A stretch of 33,982 nt of DNA from JBLHHI01 sp047614125 (lineage in GTDB: Bacteria; Bacteroidota; Bacteroidia; NS11-12g; UBA9320): positions 1 to 33,982 of the forward strand of contig JBLHHI010000021.1 of the NCBI GenBank assembly GCA_047614125.1. Direction: 5' to 3'. Below the pieces are notes generated by a model. The model searched no databases and was not told where the DNA came from. It was given only the letters and a program-made list of their open reading frames with translations. A program made the translations under genes and the position numbers. Below are positions 23,998 to 33,274 of the stretch, piece by piece. The number at the start of each line of letters is the position of its first letter. The first letter of the stretch is position 1.

Positions 23998-26816
23998 TAA
24001 TGCGCTTCCAACCAATTCATTCCTTCCCCAATCTCAACAACGGTTGGAATATTCAACGGCATGGCATGCTCCATGAGCGGTTTAACCAACATCTTAAGTC
24101 GATCCAACTCACTCTTATGAACGTCAAATAAGAGTTCATCATGCACCTGCAAAATCATTTTTGACTTGAAACCTTGCAATCGCAACGCTGCATCAATGTT
24201 AATCATGGCCATCTTTATCATATCGGCAGCCGACCCTTGTATGGGTGCGTTAATGGCGTTCCGTTCGGCAAAGCCAACAACGGTTCTATTCAACGAATTT
24301 ATGTCGCGGATGTAACGCTTTCTGCCCATCATCGTTTTCACGTAGCCATGATCCCTACAAAATTTAATGGTATCGTCCATATAATCCTTAATGCCACTAA
24401 ATTGAGTAAAATACGCGTCGATGATCTCGGTTGCTTCGGCTCTTGAAATACTCAAATTTTGGGATAACCCAGAGGCCGTAGTTCCGTATATAAGTCCAAA
24501 ATTTACCGACTTAGCTCTTCTACGCATCTCACTATCAACGTTTTCTATGTCAACACCAAAAACCTTGGCAGCGGTTGCCGTATGAATGTCAATGCCATTT
24601 TTAAATGCTTCTGTCATACCCCGATCTCCACTTACCGAAGCAATGATGCGAAGTTCAATTTGGCTATAATCCGCCGCAACTAAGATGTGGTCCTCATCGC
24701 GAGGGATGAATGCTTTTCGTATTTCTCTTCCCTTTGCCGTACGGATGGGAATGTTTTGCAAGTTGGGGTTGTTGCTGCTCAATCTACCGGTTGCAGCCAC
24801 CGCTTGTGCAAAGCTGGTGTGTACTCGGCCGGTTTTTTCGTTAATCAAGCGAGGGATGGCATCTACATAGGTGCTCTTGAGCTTTTGAACTTGCCGGAAA
24901 TCTAAAATAAGCTGTGGTAAGGCATGATCATTCGCCATTTTTGAAAGGATCTCCTCGCCCGTTTTATACTGACCTGTTTTGGTCTTTTTGGCCTTTGGAT
25001 CAAGCTTTAAATGATCGAATAATACTTCTCCCAATTGCTTGGGGGAAGCAATGTTAAAACGTAAGCCAGCGTGTTCATAAATTTCCTTTTCGTATTGGAT
25101 GGCATCTTTTTCCAGCAACTTGCTGTACTCGTTTAAAAAAATATCATCAACACGTACTCCTTCATTTTCCATCCTTCCTAAAACAGGCACCAAGGGCAAC
25201 TCTATTCTATTAAATACACCACGCAGATCTTCTGCATCCAACATAGGTTCTAAGGCATCCTTTAATTGGAGAGTTATGTCGGCGTCTTCTACTGCATAAA
25301 TCGTTGCCTTATCCAACCCAACGGTACTAAAATTAAGCTGACTCTTGCCGCGCTTTCCAATTAATTCGGTGATTGAGATGGGCCTGTAGTTCAAATACTT
25401 TTCGGATAGAGCATCCATGTTGTGACGCTGATCGGGCTCTAAAAGATAGTGCGCCAGCATGGTATCGAAGATGGGGCCTTTTACTTCAACATCATAATTC
25501 CATAAAATCTGGATGTCGTATTTCGCGTTTTGTAAAACTTTTTCAATCGCTTTGTTTTGAAAGAATGGATTGAATTCTTCTAAGATGCTTTTACTTTCGT
25601 CATAATCGTTTGGAAAGTTTACGTAATACCCACTTCCCTTTTCGAATGAAAAAGCGCACCCTAAAATTCGTGCTTTTAAGGTATCCAAGTCCGTGGTTTC
25701 CGTATCAAAGCAGACCGTTTTTTGCGTTAAAAGCTTTTTCAACAACGTTTCCCTTGCCGATTTGTGATCAACAAGATGATACTGATGTTCAACATCTTCT
25801 ATGGTTTTAATGTCTCCAATCGTTCCAGCTTCAGCCGCTCTTGGAGCAAGTGTGTTGGAACCGGATTTGGAAGTTGAGCTTGCGGTGTTATCCCCAAATA
25901 AACTTTGCTGTCCTCCGCCGGTTGAGTACTGCGGGGCCTCTCCAATAATTCGCTTATAAAGTGTTTTGAACTCAATTTCCTCAAAAATGGCCTTAATTTT
26001 TTCTTTATCAGGCTCTTCCAAAACCAGCTCATCTTCTACTAAAGGCACTGGAGCATCCAAAAAAATGGTAGCCAACTTTTTACTCATAAAGGCCTGATCC
26101 TTATTGTCTTCTACCTTTTCCCTGAGTTTACCTTTCAATTCATCTGTATGTTCGTAAATGTTCTCCATACTGCCGTATTTCTTCAGCAGGGTGCTCGCAG
26201 TTTTGGGTCCAACGCCTGGTACACCAGGTATGTTGTCAACCGCATCTCCCATCATTCCGAGGTAGTCTATAATCTGGTTAACGTTGTCCAAACCAAATTT
26301 TTCACAAACTTCCTTCTCACCCCAAATTTCAGCATCGTTGCCAGATCGAGCGGGTTTGTACATAAAGATGTTGGGCGAAACAAGTTGTCCAAAATCTTTA
26401 TCGGGCGTCATCATATACGTGATGAAGTCTTTTTTCTCGGCCGCTTTCGCCAAGGTTCCAATAACATCATCGGCTTCGTAGCCCTCCGCTTCTAATATTG
26501 GAATTCGAAATGCTTCAATAACTCGTCGGATGTAGGGTTCCGACAACTTAATGTCTTCCGGGGTTTCATCCCGATTGGCCTTGTAAAAGGCGTACTCTTG
26601 TTTCCGAATGTTTTCTGATTTGTGATCAAAAACGACCGCAATATGGCTGGGCTTTTGGTTTTGCAAGATGTCTAGCAAGGTATTGGTAAATCCAAAAATG
26701 GCTGAGGTGTTAAGTCCGTAACTTGTAATTCTTGGATTCTTTATAAATGCGTAATAGGCTCTAAATATGAGTGCATATGCATCGAGCAAAAAGAGCGTTT
26801 TTTTGTTATCCGACAT
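23997..26816 (-). CDS. polA: DNA polymerase I
   Basis: From ATG at 26816 (MSDNKKTLFLLDAYALIFRA) the protein is 939 residues, full length for PolA. Residues 1 to about 290 are the 5'-3' flap exonuclease domain (MTPDKDFGQLV, then GVPGVGPKTASTLLKKYG). The 3'-5' exonuclease at about 350-530 keeps its acidic residues (FDTETTDLD, and YAVEDAD), so proofreading should be active. The polymerase domain has motif A VAADYSQIELR (about 710), motif B RRRAKSVNFGLIYG (about 770) and motif C QVHDELLFDV (about 889). It fills gaps and removes RNA primers in replication and repair. The stop couples to the seven-helix gene by TAATG. An ATG at 26894 is open but would add 26 unusual residues. Confidence 0.97.
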   Translation of the reverse strand: MSDNKKTLFLLDAYALIFRAYYAFIKNPRITSYGLNTSAIFGFTNTLLDILQNQKPSHIAVVFDHKSENIRKQEYAFYKANRDETPEDIKLSEPYIRRVIEAFRIPILEAEGYEADDVIGTLAKAAEKKDFITYMMTPDKDFGQLVSPNIFMYKPARSGNDAEIWGEKEVCEKFGLDNVNQIIDYLGMMGDAVDNIPGVPGVGPKTASTLLKKYGSMENIYEHTDELKGKLREKVEDNKDQAFMSKKLATIFLDAPVPLVEDELVLEEPDKEKIKAIFEEIEFKTLYKRIIGEAPQYSTGGGQQSLFGDNTASSTSKSGSNTLAPRAAEAGTIGDIKTIEDVEHQYHLVDHKSARETLLKKLLTQKTVCFDTETTDLDTLKARILGCAFSFEKGSGYYVNFPNDYDESKSILEEFNPFFQNKAIEKVLQNAKYDIQILWNYDVEVKGPIFDTMLAHYLLEPDQRHNMDALSEKYLNYRPISITELIGKRGKSQLNFSTVGLDKATIYAVEDADITLQLKDALEPMLDAEDLRGVFNRIELPLVPVLGRMENEGVRVDDIFLNEYSKLLEKDAIQYEKEIYEHAGLRFNIASPKQLGEVLFDHLKLDPKAKKTKTGQYKTGEEILSKMANDHALPQLILDFRQVQKLKSTYVDAIPRLINEKTGRVHTSFAQAVAATGRLSSNNPNLQNIPIRTAKGREIRKAFIPRDEDHILVAADYSQIELRIIASVSGDRGMTEAFKNGIDIHTATAAKVFGVDIENVDSEMRRRAKSVNFGLIYGTTASGLSQNLSISRAEATEIIDAYFTQFSGIKDYMDDTIKFCRDHGYVKTMMGRKRYIRDINSLNRTVVGFAERNAINAPIQGSAADMIKMAMINIDAALRLQGFKSKMILQVHDELLFDVHKSELDRLKMLVKPLMEHAMPLNIPTVVEIGEGMNWLEAH

Positions 26817-26940
26817 AGGTTGGCAAATTACCAACGGCAAGCGATTGAACAAAACATTTTGTGTAAAAAGCTGAGTTCTGCAAATCTTGAGCATTTAAGC
26901 AGGTTGATAATCGATATTTTTGAGTACAAAACATGACGGT

Positions 26941-28143
26941 TTATGCGTCGTTTCGTTGCGCTAAGAAGCACCCATATCCATCGGCAGTTTTGGTGAAAAT
27001 TAAAAAGTGGGTTCCGCCTTCTTGCACTCGAAGCCTTTTGCGAATTTGAGCTACGGTTTCCGGGAAATTTCGCTCAACTACTTCCACCTGCCTTATTTTC
27101 AGAGTTTTAAGTCTTTTGTTGATGTTCTTCCAATGAACTGGCCATTGCTCCAATATATTAAAAATCCGACCAAAGAGGTCGGTTTGGTCCAATGAAGCGT
27201 AGTAAAACGCGCCCTCCTGTCCGATGGCTAAAAGGCCATTTCTGCCGGCGTATTCTTTAACCAAATTTGCTTTATGCAAAGATCTTCCAGGGTCGAATAA
27301 CACATTGGTAGGAGCGTTTACAGTGGTGTTAGATTCGTAAGTATCCTCACTCGAAAAACGCCTGCAACATTCTTCGTTCAACTCTATGGCGTTAATTTCT
27401 GTTTTCTTCGGGGAGGTATTAGTTAGTTGAACTAAAACTTCTTTTACTTCATTTTTAACGGAAATAACCCAAATTTTATCCATCTCTAAAAGACTCTTTC
27501 GCAAGTACGAAAGATCAATCATTGGGCTCAACTTTATTAAAATTTGTTGGGTTGACTTTAAGAGCTCATCCTTGATTTGAAGAACATTGGGCTCGCAATC
27601 TTCCAACATTATTGATCGAGAATTATCTTTGGTTCTTCGATCTGGATCGAGATAAACCACCTGAGGATTATGTTCAGACAACAATGATGTTACCTTGTTT
27701 CCATCATGAATTTTTGATAGAATGTTCTTGCTTCCAAGTCTATTAAAATTAAACTGGGCGAGTTCTTGAATCTTTTCAACTCGCTCAATATGAACAACTT
27801 GAGGGCAATGCATTGAAAAATAAAAGCTATCTACTCCAAGTCCTCCGGAGAGGTCAAGTATCGACTTACCCTGAACAAGGTTTGCTTTAAAATGTGCTGT
27901 TACCTCGCTGCTGGCTTGCTCATAGCTCAGCTTAGTAATGGCGCACAACTTCGAAACATATGAGGGTAGTTTTTTGGCCGCACGTTGGTAAACATCGATG
28001 AGGCGAGTTACCGTAGAAAGGTCAAAATCAACCTTGCCGTGGTAGTTAAGACTTAGGTCCGTTGGTTTAGAATTTAAATGAGTTATGATGAATTCCAGAC
28101 TTACAGGGCTTTCAAGTACACGAATTATTTTGTTTCTTTGCAC
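26941..28143 (-). CDS. PG_1098-type SAM-dependent methyltransferase (THUMP-like)
   Basis: From a GTG at 28143 the protein is 400 residues. The methyltransferase core has motif I DLSGGLGVDSFYFS (SAM-binding glycine loop) and the acidic motif VYLDPDRRT. A C-terminal segment (about 320-400, EQWPVHWKNINKRLKTLKIR then VVERNFPETV) is like the THUMP-like domain found with PG_1098 homologues in Bacteroidota. RNA base methylation is likely by family, substrate unknown. The frame stays open to 28305, but a -7 element at 28150-28157 and a small lipoprotein gene on the other strand (28196-28324) argue against a longer N terminus. The GTG follows the -7 by about 7 nt, implying a nearly leaderless message. 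Confidence 0.82.
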   Translation of the reverse strand: MQRNKIIRVLESPVSLEFIITHLNSKPTDLSLNYHGKVDFDLSTVTRLIDVYQRAAKKLPSYVSKLCAITKLSYEQASSEVTAHFKANLVQGKSILDLSGGLGVDSFYFSMHCPQVVHIERVEKIQELAQFNFNRLGSKNILSKIHDGNKVTSLLSEHNPQVVYLDPDRRTKDNSRSIMLEDCEPNVLQIKDELLKSTQQILIKLSPMIDLSYLRKSLLEMDKIWVISVKNEVKEVLVQLTNTSPKKTEINAIELNEECCRRFSSEDTYESNTTVNAPTNVLFDPGRSLHKANLVKEYAGRNGLLAIGQEGAFYYASLDQTDLFGRIFNILEQWPVHWKNINKRLKTLKIRQVEVVERNFPETVAQIRKRLRVQEGGTHFLIFTKTADGYGCFLAQRNDA

Positions 28144-28149
28144 TAACTT

Positions 28150-28157
28150 CAAAGGTA
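28150..28157 (-). promoter_or_regulatory. Bacteroidota -7 promoter element for the methyltransferase
   Basis: On the minus strand this reads TACCTTTG, an exact TAnnTTTG match, just upstream of the GTG at 28143. It is the main evidence for that start. Confidence 0.5.
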
Positions 28158-28195
28158 ATCCGTTGTTAAATATGTGGGTTATTAAAATCTTAGAT

Positions 28196-28324
28196 ATGAA
28201 AAAAATTTTGAGCTTGGCCTTAGTGGGCCTAACATTTGTGGCACTTCTTTCTTCATGTGGTTCTCGTAAAGGAGACAGCTGTCCCAACAATTTTAGCATA
28301 AGCATCTCTCAGGTTATTAAATAG
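28196..28324 (+). CDS. Small lipoprotein (42 residues)
   Basis: ATG at 28196 opens MKKILSLALVGLTFVALLSSC, a textbook lipoprotein signal with lipobox LSSC (Cys21), followed by only 21 residues (GSRKGDSCPNNFSISISQV plus two more) and a stop at 28322-28324. Tiny Bacteroidota lipoproteins with a Cys-Gly-Ser start and a second Cys are common; their role is unknown. It is head-to-head with the methyltransferase, the starts being 53 nt apart. Its stop faces the OsmC gene, 24 bp away. A longer in-frame ORF from 28085 would lack a signal peptide at its start and is rejected. Confidence 0.65.
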   Translation: MKKILSLALVGLTFVALLSSCGSRKGDSCPNNFSISISQVIK

Positions 28325-28348
28325 CTCTGGATTGCTTAGAACACGCTT

Positions 28349-28780
28349 TTATTGAGCGGCGTTCACGTACTGAAATACTACATTCTGAATAATTTCGGCA
28401 TTTAGGCTTTTTGCTACTGGGCAAGTAATGGCAGCAGTTTCCAAAATATTTTTTTCCTTTTTGGAAAAGTTCAGATCTTCAATTATTAGTTCTACATCAA
28501 GTTCACTAATTCTTCTTGGATTCGACTCCATCATTTTTCGAACATTAATTGCAATTTTTCCAAGGTTAATGCTGTGTGCATGTGCTGCAATACCCATTAG
28601 GGTTAACATGCAACTGGCCAATGCTGTAGCCACCAAATCTGTCGGAGAAAAAGCTTCTCCTTTGCCCTCATTGTCTGTTGGAGCATCGGTAATGATTCTT
28701 GTGTTGGATTTGAGATGCACGGCACTTGTGCGCAAATTGCCCTGATACTCAACCCGAGCGGTAAATGGTGATTTTTGCAT
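28349..28780 (-). CDS. OsmC family peroxiredoxin-like protein
   Basis: A 143-residue protein of the OsmC/Ohr superfamily. Both redox cysteines are present: Cys57 in ATALASCMLT and Cys120 in AAITCPVAKSL, and GEAFSPTDLVATALASC is the standard block at the first. TCPVAKSL rather than the VCPYS of Ohr places it nearer the YhfA/OsmC-like branch. The fold reduces organic hydroperoxides using a dithiol, so it may take part in oxidative-stress defence, possibly linked to bacillithiol chemistry (ytxJ is in the window). On the minus strand, convergent with the small lipoprotein. Upstream TAAGTTGC is only a partial -7 match. Confidence 0.9.
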   Translation of the reverse strand: MQKSPFTARVEYQGNLRTSAVHLKSNTRIITDAPTDNEGKGEAFSPTDLVATALASCMLTLMGIAAHAHSINLGKIAINVRKMMESNPRRISELDVELIIEDLNFSKKEKNILETAAITCPVAKSLNAEIIQNVVFQYVNAAQ

Positions 28781-28808
28781 GTACTCGTTTTCTTTGCAAC
28801 TTACACAA

Positions 28809-28840
28809 TTTGTGAATTACTTGCCTATTTAGTACATTTA
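28809..28840 (+). promoter_or_regulatory. Possible promoter for the outer-membrane protein gene
   Basis: TTTG (28809-28812), a 20-nt spacer, then TACATTTA (28833-28840), one mismatch from TAnnTTTG, 15 nt before the ATG at 28856. Confidence 0.45.
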
Positions 28841-28855
28841 CCAAAGCTTAGATAA

Positions 28856-29599
28856 ATGCCAAAAAAGTTTTTAGTCATATGTATTGTGATGCTTGCATCA
28901 ATTTGTGGTTCAAGCTATGCGCAAGAAGTTGAAACCGGGTTGCCCGATCGGAATGTCTATCTAGGATTTCAAGCTCGGGATAATGGTATTGGCCTATCCG
29001 TTGATCGCTTTGCGAAGGCAATAAAGCCAAACATGCATCTAATTTATGGTGCATCTTTCACAACCATCCACCACCCCAAAGAAATTAGGTTGAGTAATGC
29101 CAACATTCAAAACACCACTCCCTATGTCTTTGGAAAGCAATATTTCACCATGCTGTCGACCGCTGGATTGGGTTTAACCAAGATCGTTTTAGCCCGAAAT
29201 TCGAATGCTTCTGTTGCCTTTGGTTGCACGGGGTTTTTAGGTTTTGATGTAGCCATTCAGCGTCCAGTATACTTAGAAATTGTAAAAATATCATCGACGG
29301 ATCAGATGGCAGAATATCATAGCGAAAGATATGACCCACGCTTCCATATTTCGCGTGAAAACATTGCAGGATATTCGAGAAAGAAGGGCTGGAATGAATT
29401 GAGGTACTTGGGTGGAATGCACGCGAAAATTAGCAGTGAGCTCTATTGGGGCGGTTACGGCAATCTGATTAAGCGAGCACAATTGGGAGTGGCAATCGAT
29501 TATTTCCCAAATGGGTTACCCATTATGGCCATCGTTGACAATCCAAACTTATATGCCTCCCTTTTTGTTTCCCTTTCGTGGGGAACAAGTAAAAACTAA
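28856..29599 (+). CDS. Exported hypothetical protein, likely outer-membrane barrel
   Basis: A 247-residue protein. Residues 1-22 are a signal peptide (MPKKFLVICIVMLASICGSS then YAQ). Mature segments alternate short strands and loops: NVYLGFQARDNGIGLSVDRF, LIYGASFTTIHHP, ASVAFGCTGFLGFDVA, and a C-terminal YASLFVSLSWG followed by TSKN. This pattern suggests a Bacteroidota outer-membrane or surface barrel. No domain with a known ligand is recognised. Head-to-head with osmC (76 bp apart) and separated by 112 bp from the large type IX-secreted gene, which has its own promoter. Confidence 0.65.
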   Translation: MPKKFLVICIVMLASICGSSYAQEVETGLPDRNVYLGFQARDNGIGLSVDRFAKAIKPNMHLIYGASFTTIHHPKEIRLSNANIQNTTPYVFGKQYFTMLSTAGLGLTKIVLARNSNASVAFGCTGFLGFDVAIQRPVYLEIVKISSTDQMAEYHSERYDPRFHISRENIAGYSRKKGWNELRYLGGMHAKISSELYWGGYGNLIKRAQLGVAIDYFPNGLPIMAIVDNPNLYASLFVSLSWGTSKN

Positions 29600-29641
29600 A
29601 TCCCGTTTCTCAACTGTATTCATCCTATGGTGAATTTGGTG

Positions 29642-29671
29642 TTGCGTAATTGTATTATCCTAATAAATTTG
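29642..29671 (+). promoter_or_regulatory. Well-formed Bacteroidota promoter
   Basis: TTG at 29642-29644, a 19-nt spacer, then TAAATTTG (29664-29671), an exact -7 match at the standard spacing. It drives the type IX-secreted protein gene, whose ATG is 40 nt downstream. Confidence 0.7.
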
Positions 29672-29711
29672 CACTATAAACCCATCCTACCAGAAGAAAT
29701 AAACATTGAAC

Positions 29712-32408
29712 ATGAATGATATGAATAAAAGAGTTTACTTACCCATTTTACTAACGGCTTTCAGCATTTGTTCCATTGTGGTTTTTAGCAACATCAACCG
29801 AGAATCGAGCTATCAGCCTCGAACGAATGCATCTGATTCAAAACACTCTATTAAGGGTGCTGCAGAATACATGAATGCGCTGAGAGCAAATCAAATAACC
29901 GGTGTTGTGGATCTGGAAGATGTACGAGCTGCGCAAGAAGAAATAGCAAGAACAAGAAGCTTACACAAGGCAGGCTTCCCACTGAAATGGCAATCTGCCG
30001 GTCCAGATAACATCGGAGGAAGAACTCGTGCGGTTTTAATTGATCGCAATAATAATAACATATTATATGCCGGCGGAGTTATGGGCGGCTTATGGAAATC
30101 TACAAATAAAGGCGCTTCGTGGTACCCAATTAACGACCAGTTTGATAACATGGCCATTGCCAGTATTTGTCAGACCAAAAATGGAAATATTTACTTTGGA
30201 ACTGGAGAAACCTTCATCGGTAACGGTGGTCAAAAAGGATTTACTCCTGGATTTTCTGGAAACGGAATATATAAAAGTACCGATGGTGAAACCTTTGCTA
30301 AGATTATTACCACCTCCTCTTGGTCGTATGTAAACAAGTTGGCAGTATTGCCTAATACCAACACGATTATTGCCGCTACCTCTTCTGGCTTACAGGCCAG
30401 CAATGATGGGGATGACACAAAATGGACTCTAGTGCAAGGTGGCGGTTTTGAAGACCTTGCCATTGACCGAAATGGAAATGTAATTGCCAGCAATAAAACG
30501 AGAGTTTTTAGATCAACTTCGCCAACAACAAACGGCAGTTATTCTATCGTGAACGGCTTAGCCAATGTTTCTGGAAACAGTCGCATTTCTGTGGCTGTTT
30601 CACCAAGTGACCCTAACTATGTGTATGCCATATGCGCAGGTTCCGTTACAGTTACATCTCCAAGCCGCGTAAACTTGAGCAGTGGGCTTATTGGCTTATA
30701 TCAATCGAAAGACAACGGTCAAAACTTTACAGAAATTGTTGGACCCGCAAATACCTATTTCTCACCGTTTTCTAGCATAAACAGTGCACATTCACAAGGA
30801 TATTACGATAATGTAATTGCGGTTCATCCTAGAAAAAAGGAACATGTTTACATCGGTGGAATCGGGTTTGCTCAGTGGACTAAAGAAGCTGGCCCTGAAA
30901 TGATTGGTAATACCTTTGACTCACCATTCAACCCTTTTGGCATACATTCTGATAAACACGTAATAATTTTTGACACCGTTTCTAATCCAATGATTATGTA
31001 CGTTTCATCGGATGGTGGGGTTGCTAAAACTACCAACAGCGAACTCACTCGCTTTGCCAACTTGTACAACGGTTATCAGACCACTCAATTCTATGACATT
31101 GCTGCTGGCGTTGATGGAGCCATAATTGGGGGTACTCAGGATAACAACACTATATACATCAACGGAAAAGGCAATACGCCGCAAGCTGGAACAGCTGTTT
31201 GGGGCGGTGATGGCTTCCAATGTGCGATTTCAAGAATTAATCCCGATGTTTTATTCATGGAAAGTCAGTATGGTTCCATGGCCCGATCCTTCAACGCTGG
31301 TGGAAATGGAGGTAATATTTGGGACGAGCGCATTAAGAAGTCTTTTATTGATGGTACAGAGCCTGGTTTGGTAGCAAATGAGATATTCAATACCCCACTC
31401 GAATTATGGGAAGATGAAACAACCATGAAGAGCAAGCTTTTCTTTGCATTAGATGCTGAAATTTGGATGGCACTAGATGCTTCGGTAGCACCTAGCCCGG
31501 TTTGGTTTAAACTCGGCAACGTTAGTAATGCACACACCATGGAGTTCACACCCGATGGGAATTCGCTTTTCATAAATACATTTAGCTCATCCAACATTTA
31601 CCGAATTGATGGCATTGCTCAAACCAATTGGGATACAACAGAAATTGCGGTTGATCAGATTCCTCCAACACTCAGCATGCGAAACATTAGAGGCAACTTG
31701 CCAAACAGAACCGTAACGGATCTGGAAATAGACGAGAACAATCCCAATCGCCTCATTGTAACGATGGGCAACTATGGGAATGGCAATTACATATACATTA
31801 CTAATAATGCTCTGGATGAAATTCCTACTTGGGCCAGCATTGATGGCAATCTGCCCAACGCCCCAATATATTGTGCCGAAATTAATGTAGCCAATTCTGC
31901 GGAAATAATCATTGGTACCGAATTTGGGGTTTATGTAACTTCGAATGGAATGGCAACCTCTCCTTCTTGGACGCCCAACAATTCCGAGTTCCCAAATGTT
32001 CCCGTATTTTCTTTAGCTCAAGTTGAGGTTAAAAAGTGGACCAATACAAAACGAACTGGGCCCGTTATATACGCCGGAACCCATGGAAGAGGAATTTTTG
32101 TATCCAATACCTTACTTACCTCTGTTCCTTCTGTTTCTAAAAATTTAACTCCACTCGCTATAAACACATACCCGAATCCAACCAGTGATGTACTTACGGT
32201 TTCTTTTGAATCAACAACGCAAGATAAGGTGGCAATTAATGTACGAAGCATGAGCGGTCAAATTGTATCTACACAGAAAATAGATGCAATGAACAGCTCG
32301 AATAACTCTGTTCGGTTTAATGTTAAAAATCTACCGGCCGGCGCTTATTTGATCGAGGTTAAGGGATCTACTCTTGCCGGATCATCCAAATTTGTTAAAC
32401 TTGACTAA
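29712..32408 (+). CDS. Type IX-secreted protein with VPS10/BNR-like propeller repeats
   Basis: An 898-residue exported protein with an N-terminal hydrophobic signal (VYLPILLTAFSICSIVVF, about 7-24). Residues about 95-800 carry repeated BNR/sortilin-type units such as GLWKSTNKGASWYPI, GIYKSTDGETF, MYVSSDGGVAKTTNS and IGGTQDNNT, the layout of a VPS10-like propeller that often binds glycans or other proteins. The C-terminal about 85 residues (NTYPNPTSDVLTVSFE ... GAYLIEVKGS ... KFVKLD) are a type A T9SS sorting domain, so the protein is delivered to or past the outer surface. Enzymatic activity is not evident. ATG at 29721 is an alternative start. A terminator lies 24 bp after the stop. Confidence 0.88.
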   Translation: MNDMNKRVYLPILLTAFSICSIVVFSNINRESSYQPRTNASDSKHSIKGAAEYMNALRANQITGVVDLEDVRAAQEEIARTRSLHKAGFPLKWQSAGPDNIGGRTRAVLIDRNNNNILYAGGVMGGLWKSTNKGASWYPINDQFDNMAIASICQTKNGNIYFGTGETFIGNGGQKGFTPGFSGNGIYKSTDGETFAKIITTSSWSYVNKLAVLPNTNTIIAATSSGLQASNDGDDTKWTLVQGGGFEDLAIDRNGNVIASNKTRVFRSTSPTTNGSYSIVNGLANVSGNSRISVAVSPSDPNYVYAICAGSVTVTSPSRVNLSSGLIGLYQSKDNGQNFTEIVGPANTYFSPFSSINSAHSQGYYDNVIAVHPRKKEHVYIGGIGFAQWTKEAGPEMIGNTFDSPFNPFGIHSDKHVIIFDTVSNPMIMYVSSDGGVAKTTNSELTRFANLYNGYQTTQFYDIAAGVDGAIIGGTQDNNTIYINGKGNTPQAGTAVWGGDGFQCAISRINPDVLFMESQYGSMARSFNAGGNGGNIWDERIKKSFIDGTEPGLVANEIFNTPLELWEDETTMKSKLFFALDAEIWMALDASVAPSPVWFKLGNVSNAHTMEFTPDGNSLFINTFSSSNIYRIDGIAQTNWDTTEIAVDQIPPTLSMRNIRGNLPNRTVTDLEIDENNPNRLIVTMGNYGNGNYIYITNNALDEIPTWASIDGNLPNAPIYCAEINVANSAEIIIGTEFGVYVTSNGMATSPSWTPNNSEFPNVPVFSLAQVEVKKWTNTKRTGPVIYAGTHGRGIFVSNTLLTSVPSVSKNLTPLAINTYPNPTSDVLTVSFESTTQDKVAINVRSMSGQIVSTQKIDAMNSSNNSVRFNVKNLPAGAYLIEVKGSTLAGSSKFVKLD

Positions 32409-32419
32409 GATTACCTTTA
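32391..32419 (+). promoter_or_regulatory. Possible promoter for the spermidine-synthase-like gene
   Basis: TTTG (32391-32394), a 17-nt spacer, and TACCTTTA (32412-32419), one mismatch from TAnnTTTG. It overlaps the end of the previous gene and lies before the terminator hairpin, so a transcript from here would carry that hairpin in its leader. Confidence 0.4.
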
Positions 32420-32431
32420 CCGATATTAAAC

Positions 32432-32462
32432 AAAAAACCCGTCGCAACCCGACGGGTTTTTT
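32432..32462 (+). terminator. Strong intrinsic terminator
   Basis: Stem CCCGTCG (32438-32444) and CGACGGG (32450-32456), loop CAACC, flanked by A6 and T6 that extend the stem and form the T run. It ends the type IX-secreted gene and works in both directions by sequence. It lies only 10 nt before the next ATG at 32473. Confidence 0.85.
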
Positions 32463-32472
32463 GTTTACCGCA

Positions 32473-33135
32473 ATGCGAATGCTTTCATTTATATGGCCAA
32501 TACCAGTAGAACACAGCGGCCAAGGTTCGGAAGAGCCATTGGAACTTGTATTGTACAACGGAACGCTTCACCTTAATACAAAGCTTGCGAATTATTCGTT
32601 TGGCAATCTTCAACAGGCATTTAGGTCTTTGTTTAACAACACACAAGCACCCATCGACTGGAGCACCGTAAATAATGTGCTTATTCTTGGTTTTGGTATG
32701 GGAAGCGTTGCTGATCTATTAGACGAACGCGGAGTAAAGAATATAACAGGCGTTGAAATTAATTCTCAAATTTTGGATTGGCGCAAACACTATTGCTCTT
32801 ACCAACCAAAGGAGTGGACGGTTTTAGCTATGGATGCCAATGAATATGTAAAAAATTCTATCGGTAAATTCGACCTAATCATTATTGACCTATATATAAA
32901 CCTAGAAGTACCTTCAATTTTTGAGTCAGAAGTGTTTTTGCAAAATTGCCATAACCTCTTGCAATATAACGGTATGCTTATTTTTAATAAAGTTGTAAAT
33001 TCTCCAAGACAAAAAACCGAATTTGCCAATTTACTCAGCACGGTTTCCCTAGATTTCCGAAACATTCAAGTCATTGAACAGATGAACATCAATCGATTTA
33101 TTATAGCAAAAGGTGCCATAATGGCTTCTTACTAG
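32473..33135 (+). CDS. Spermidine-synthase-like methyltransferase
   Basis: From ATG at 32473 the protein is 220 residues (ATG at 32479 also possible). A Rossmann SAM/decarboxy-SAM fold: VLILGFGMGSVADLL is the nucleotide-binding glycine loop, ITGVEINSQILDW the acidic ribose contact, and FDLIIIDLYI the beta-4 motif. It resembles the catalytic domain of SpeE, but lacks the N-terminal beta domain of true polyamine synthases (which are about 290 residues), so it may use another substrate. The frame stays open upstream to 32374, inside the previous gene and across the terminator, which makes those codons unlikely. Confidence 0.75.
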   Translation: MRMLSFIWPIPVEHSGQGSEEPLELVLYNGTLHLNTKLANYSFGNLQQAFRSLFNNTQAPIDWSTVNNVLILGFGMGSVADLLDERGVKNITGVEINSQILDWRKHYCSYQPKEWTVLAMDANEYVKNSIGKFDLIIIDLYINLEVPSIFESEVFLQNCHNLLQYNGMLIFNKVVNSPRQKTEFANLLSTVSLDFRNIQVIEQMNINRFIIAKGAIMASY

Positions 33136-33274
33136 CGCCATCTTACTCAAAAAACGACACAATGTCTTCTTTTTGTCGGCAATTTCTGTTGGCACATCCT
33201 TTGAAATACATGATTCGGATCATTTGATTCAAAAGAAATAATTAAAGAAACATATAATTAATAATAAACGACCT

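Noticed and set aside
26817..26894. Longer PolA start at 26894
   Set aside because: The extra 26 residues do not resemble the family N terminus, while MSDNKKTLFLLDAYALIFRA does.
32374..32472. N-terminal extension of the spermidine-synthase-like protein from 32374
   Set aside because: It overlaps the end of the type IX-secreted gene and reads through the terminator hairpin.
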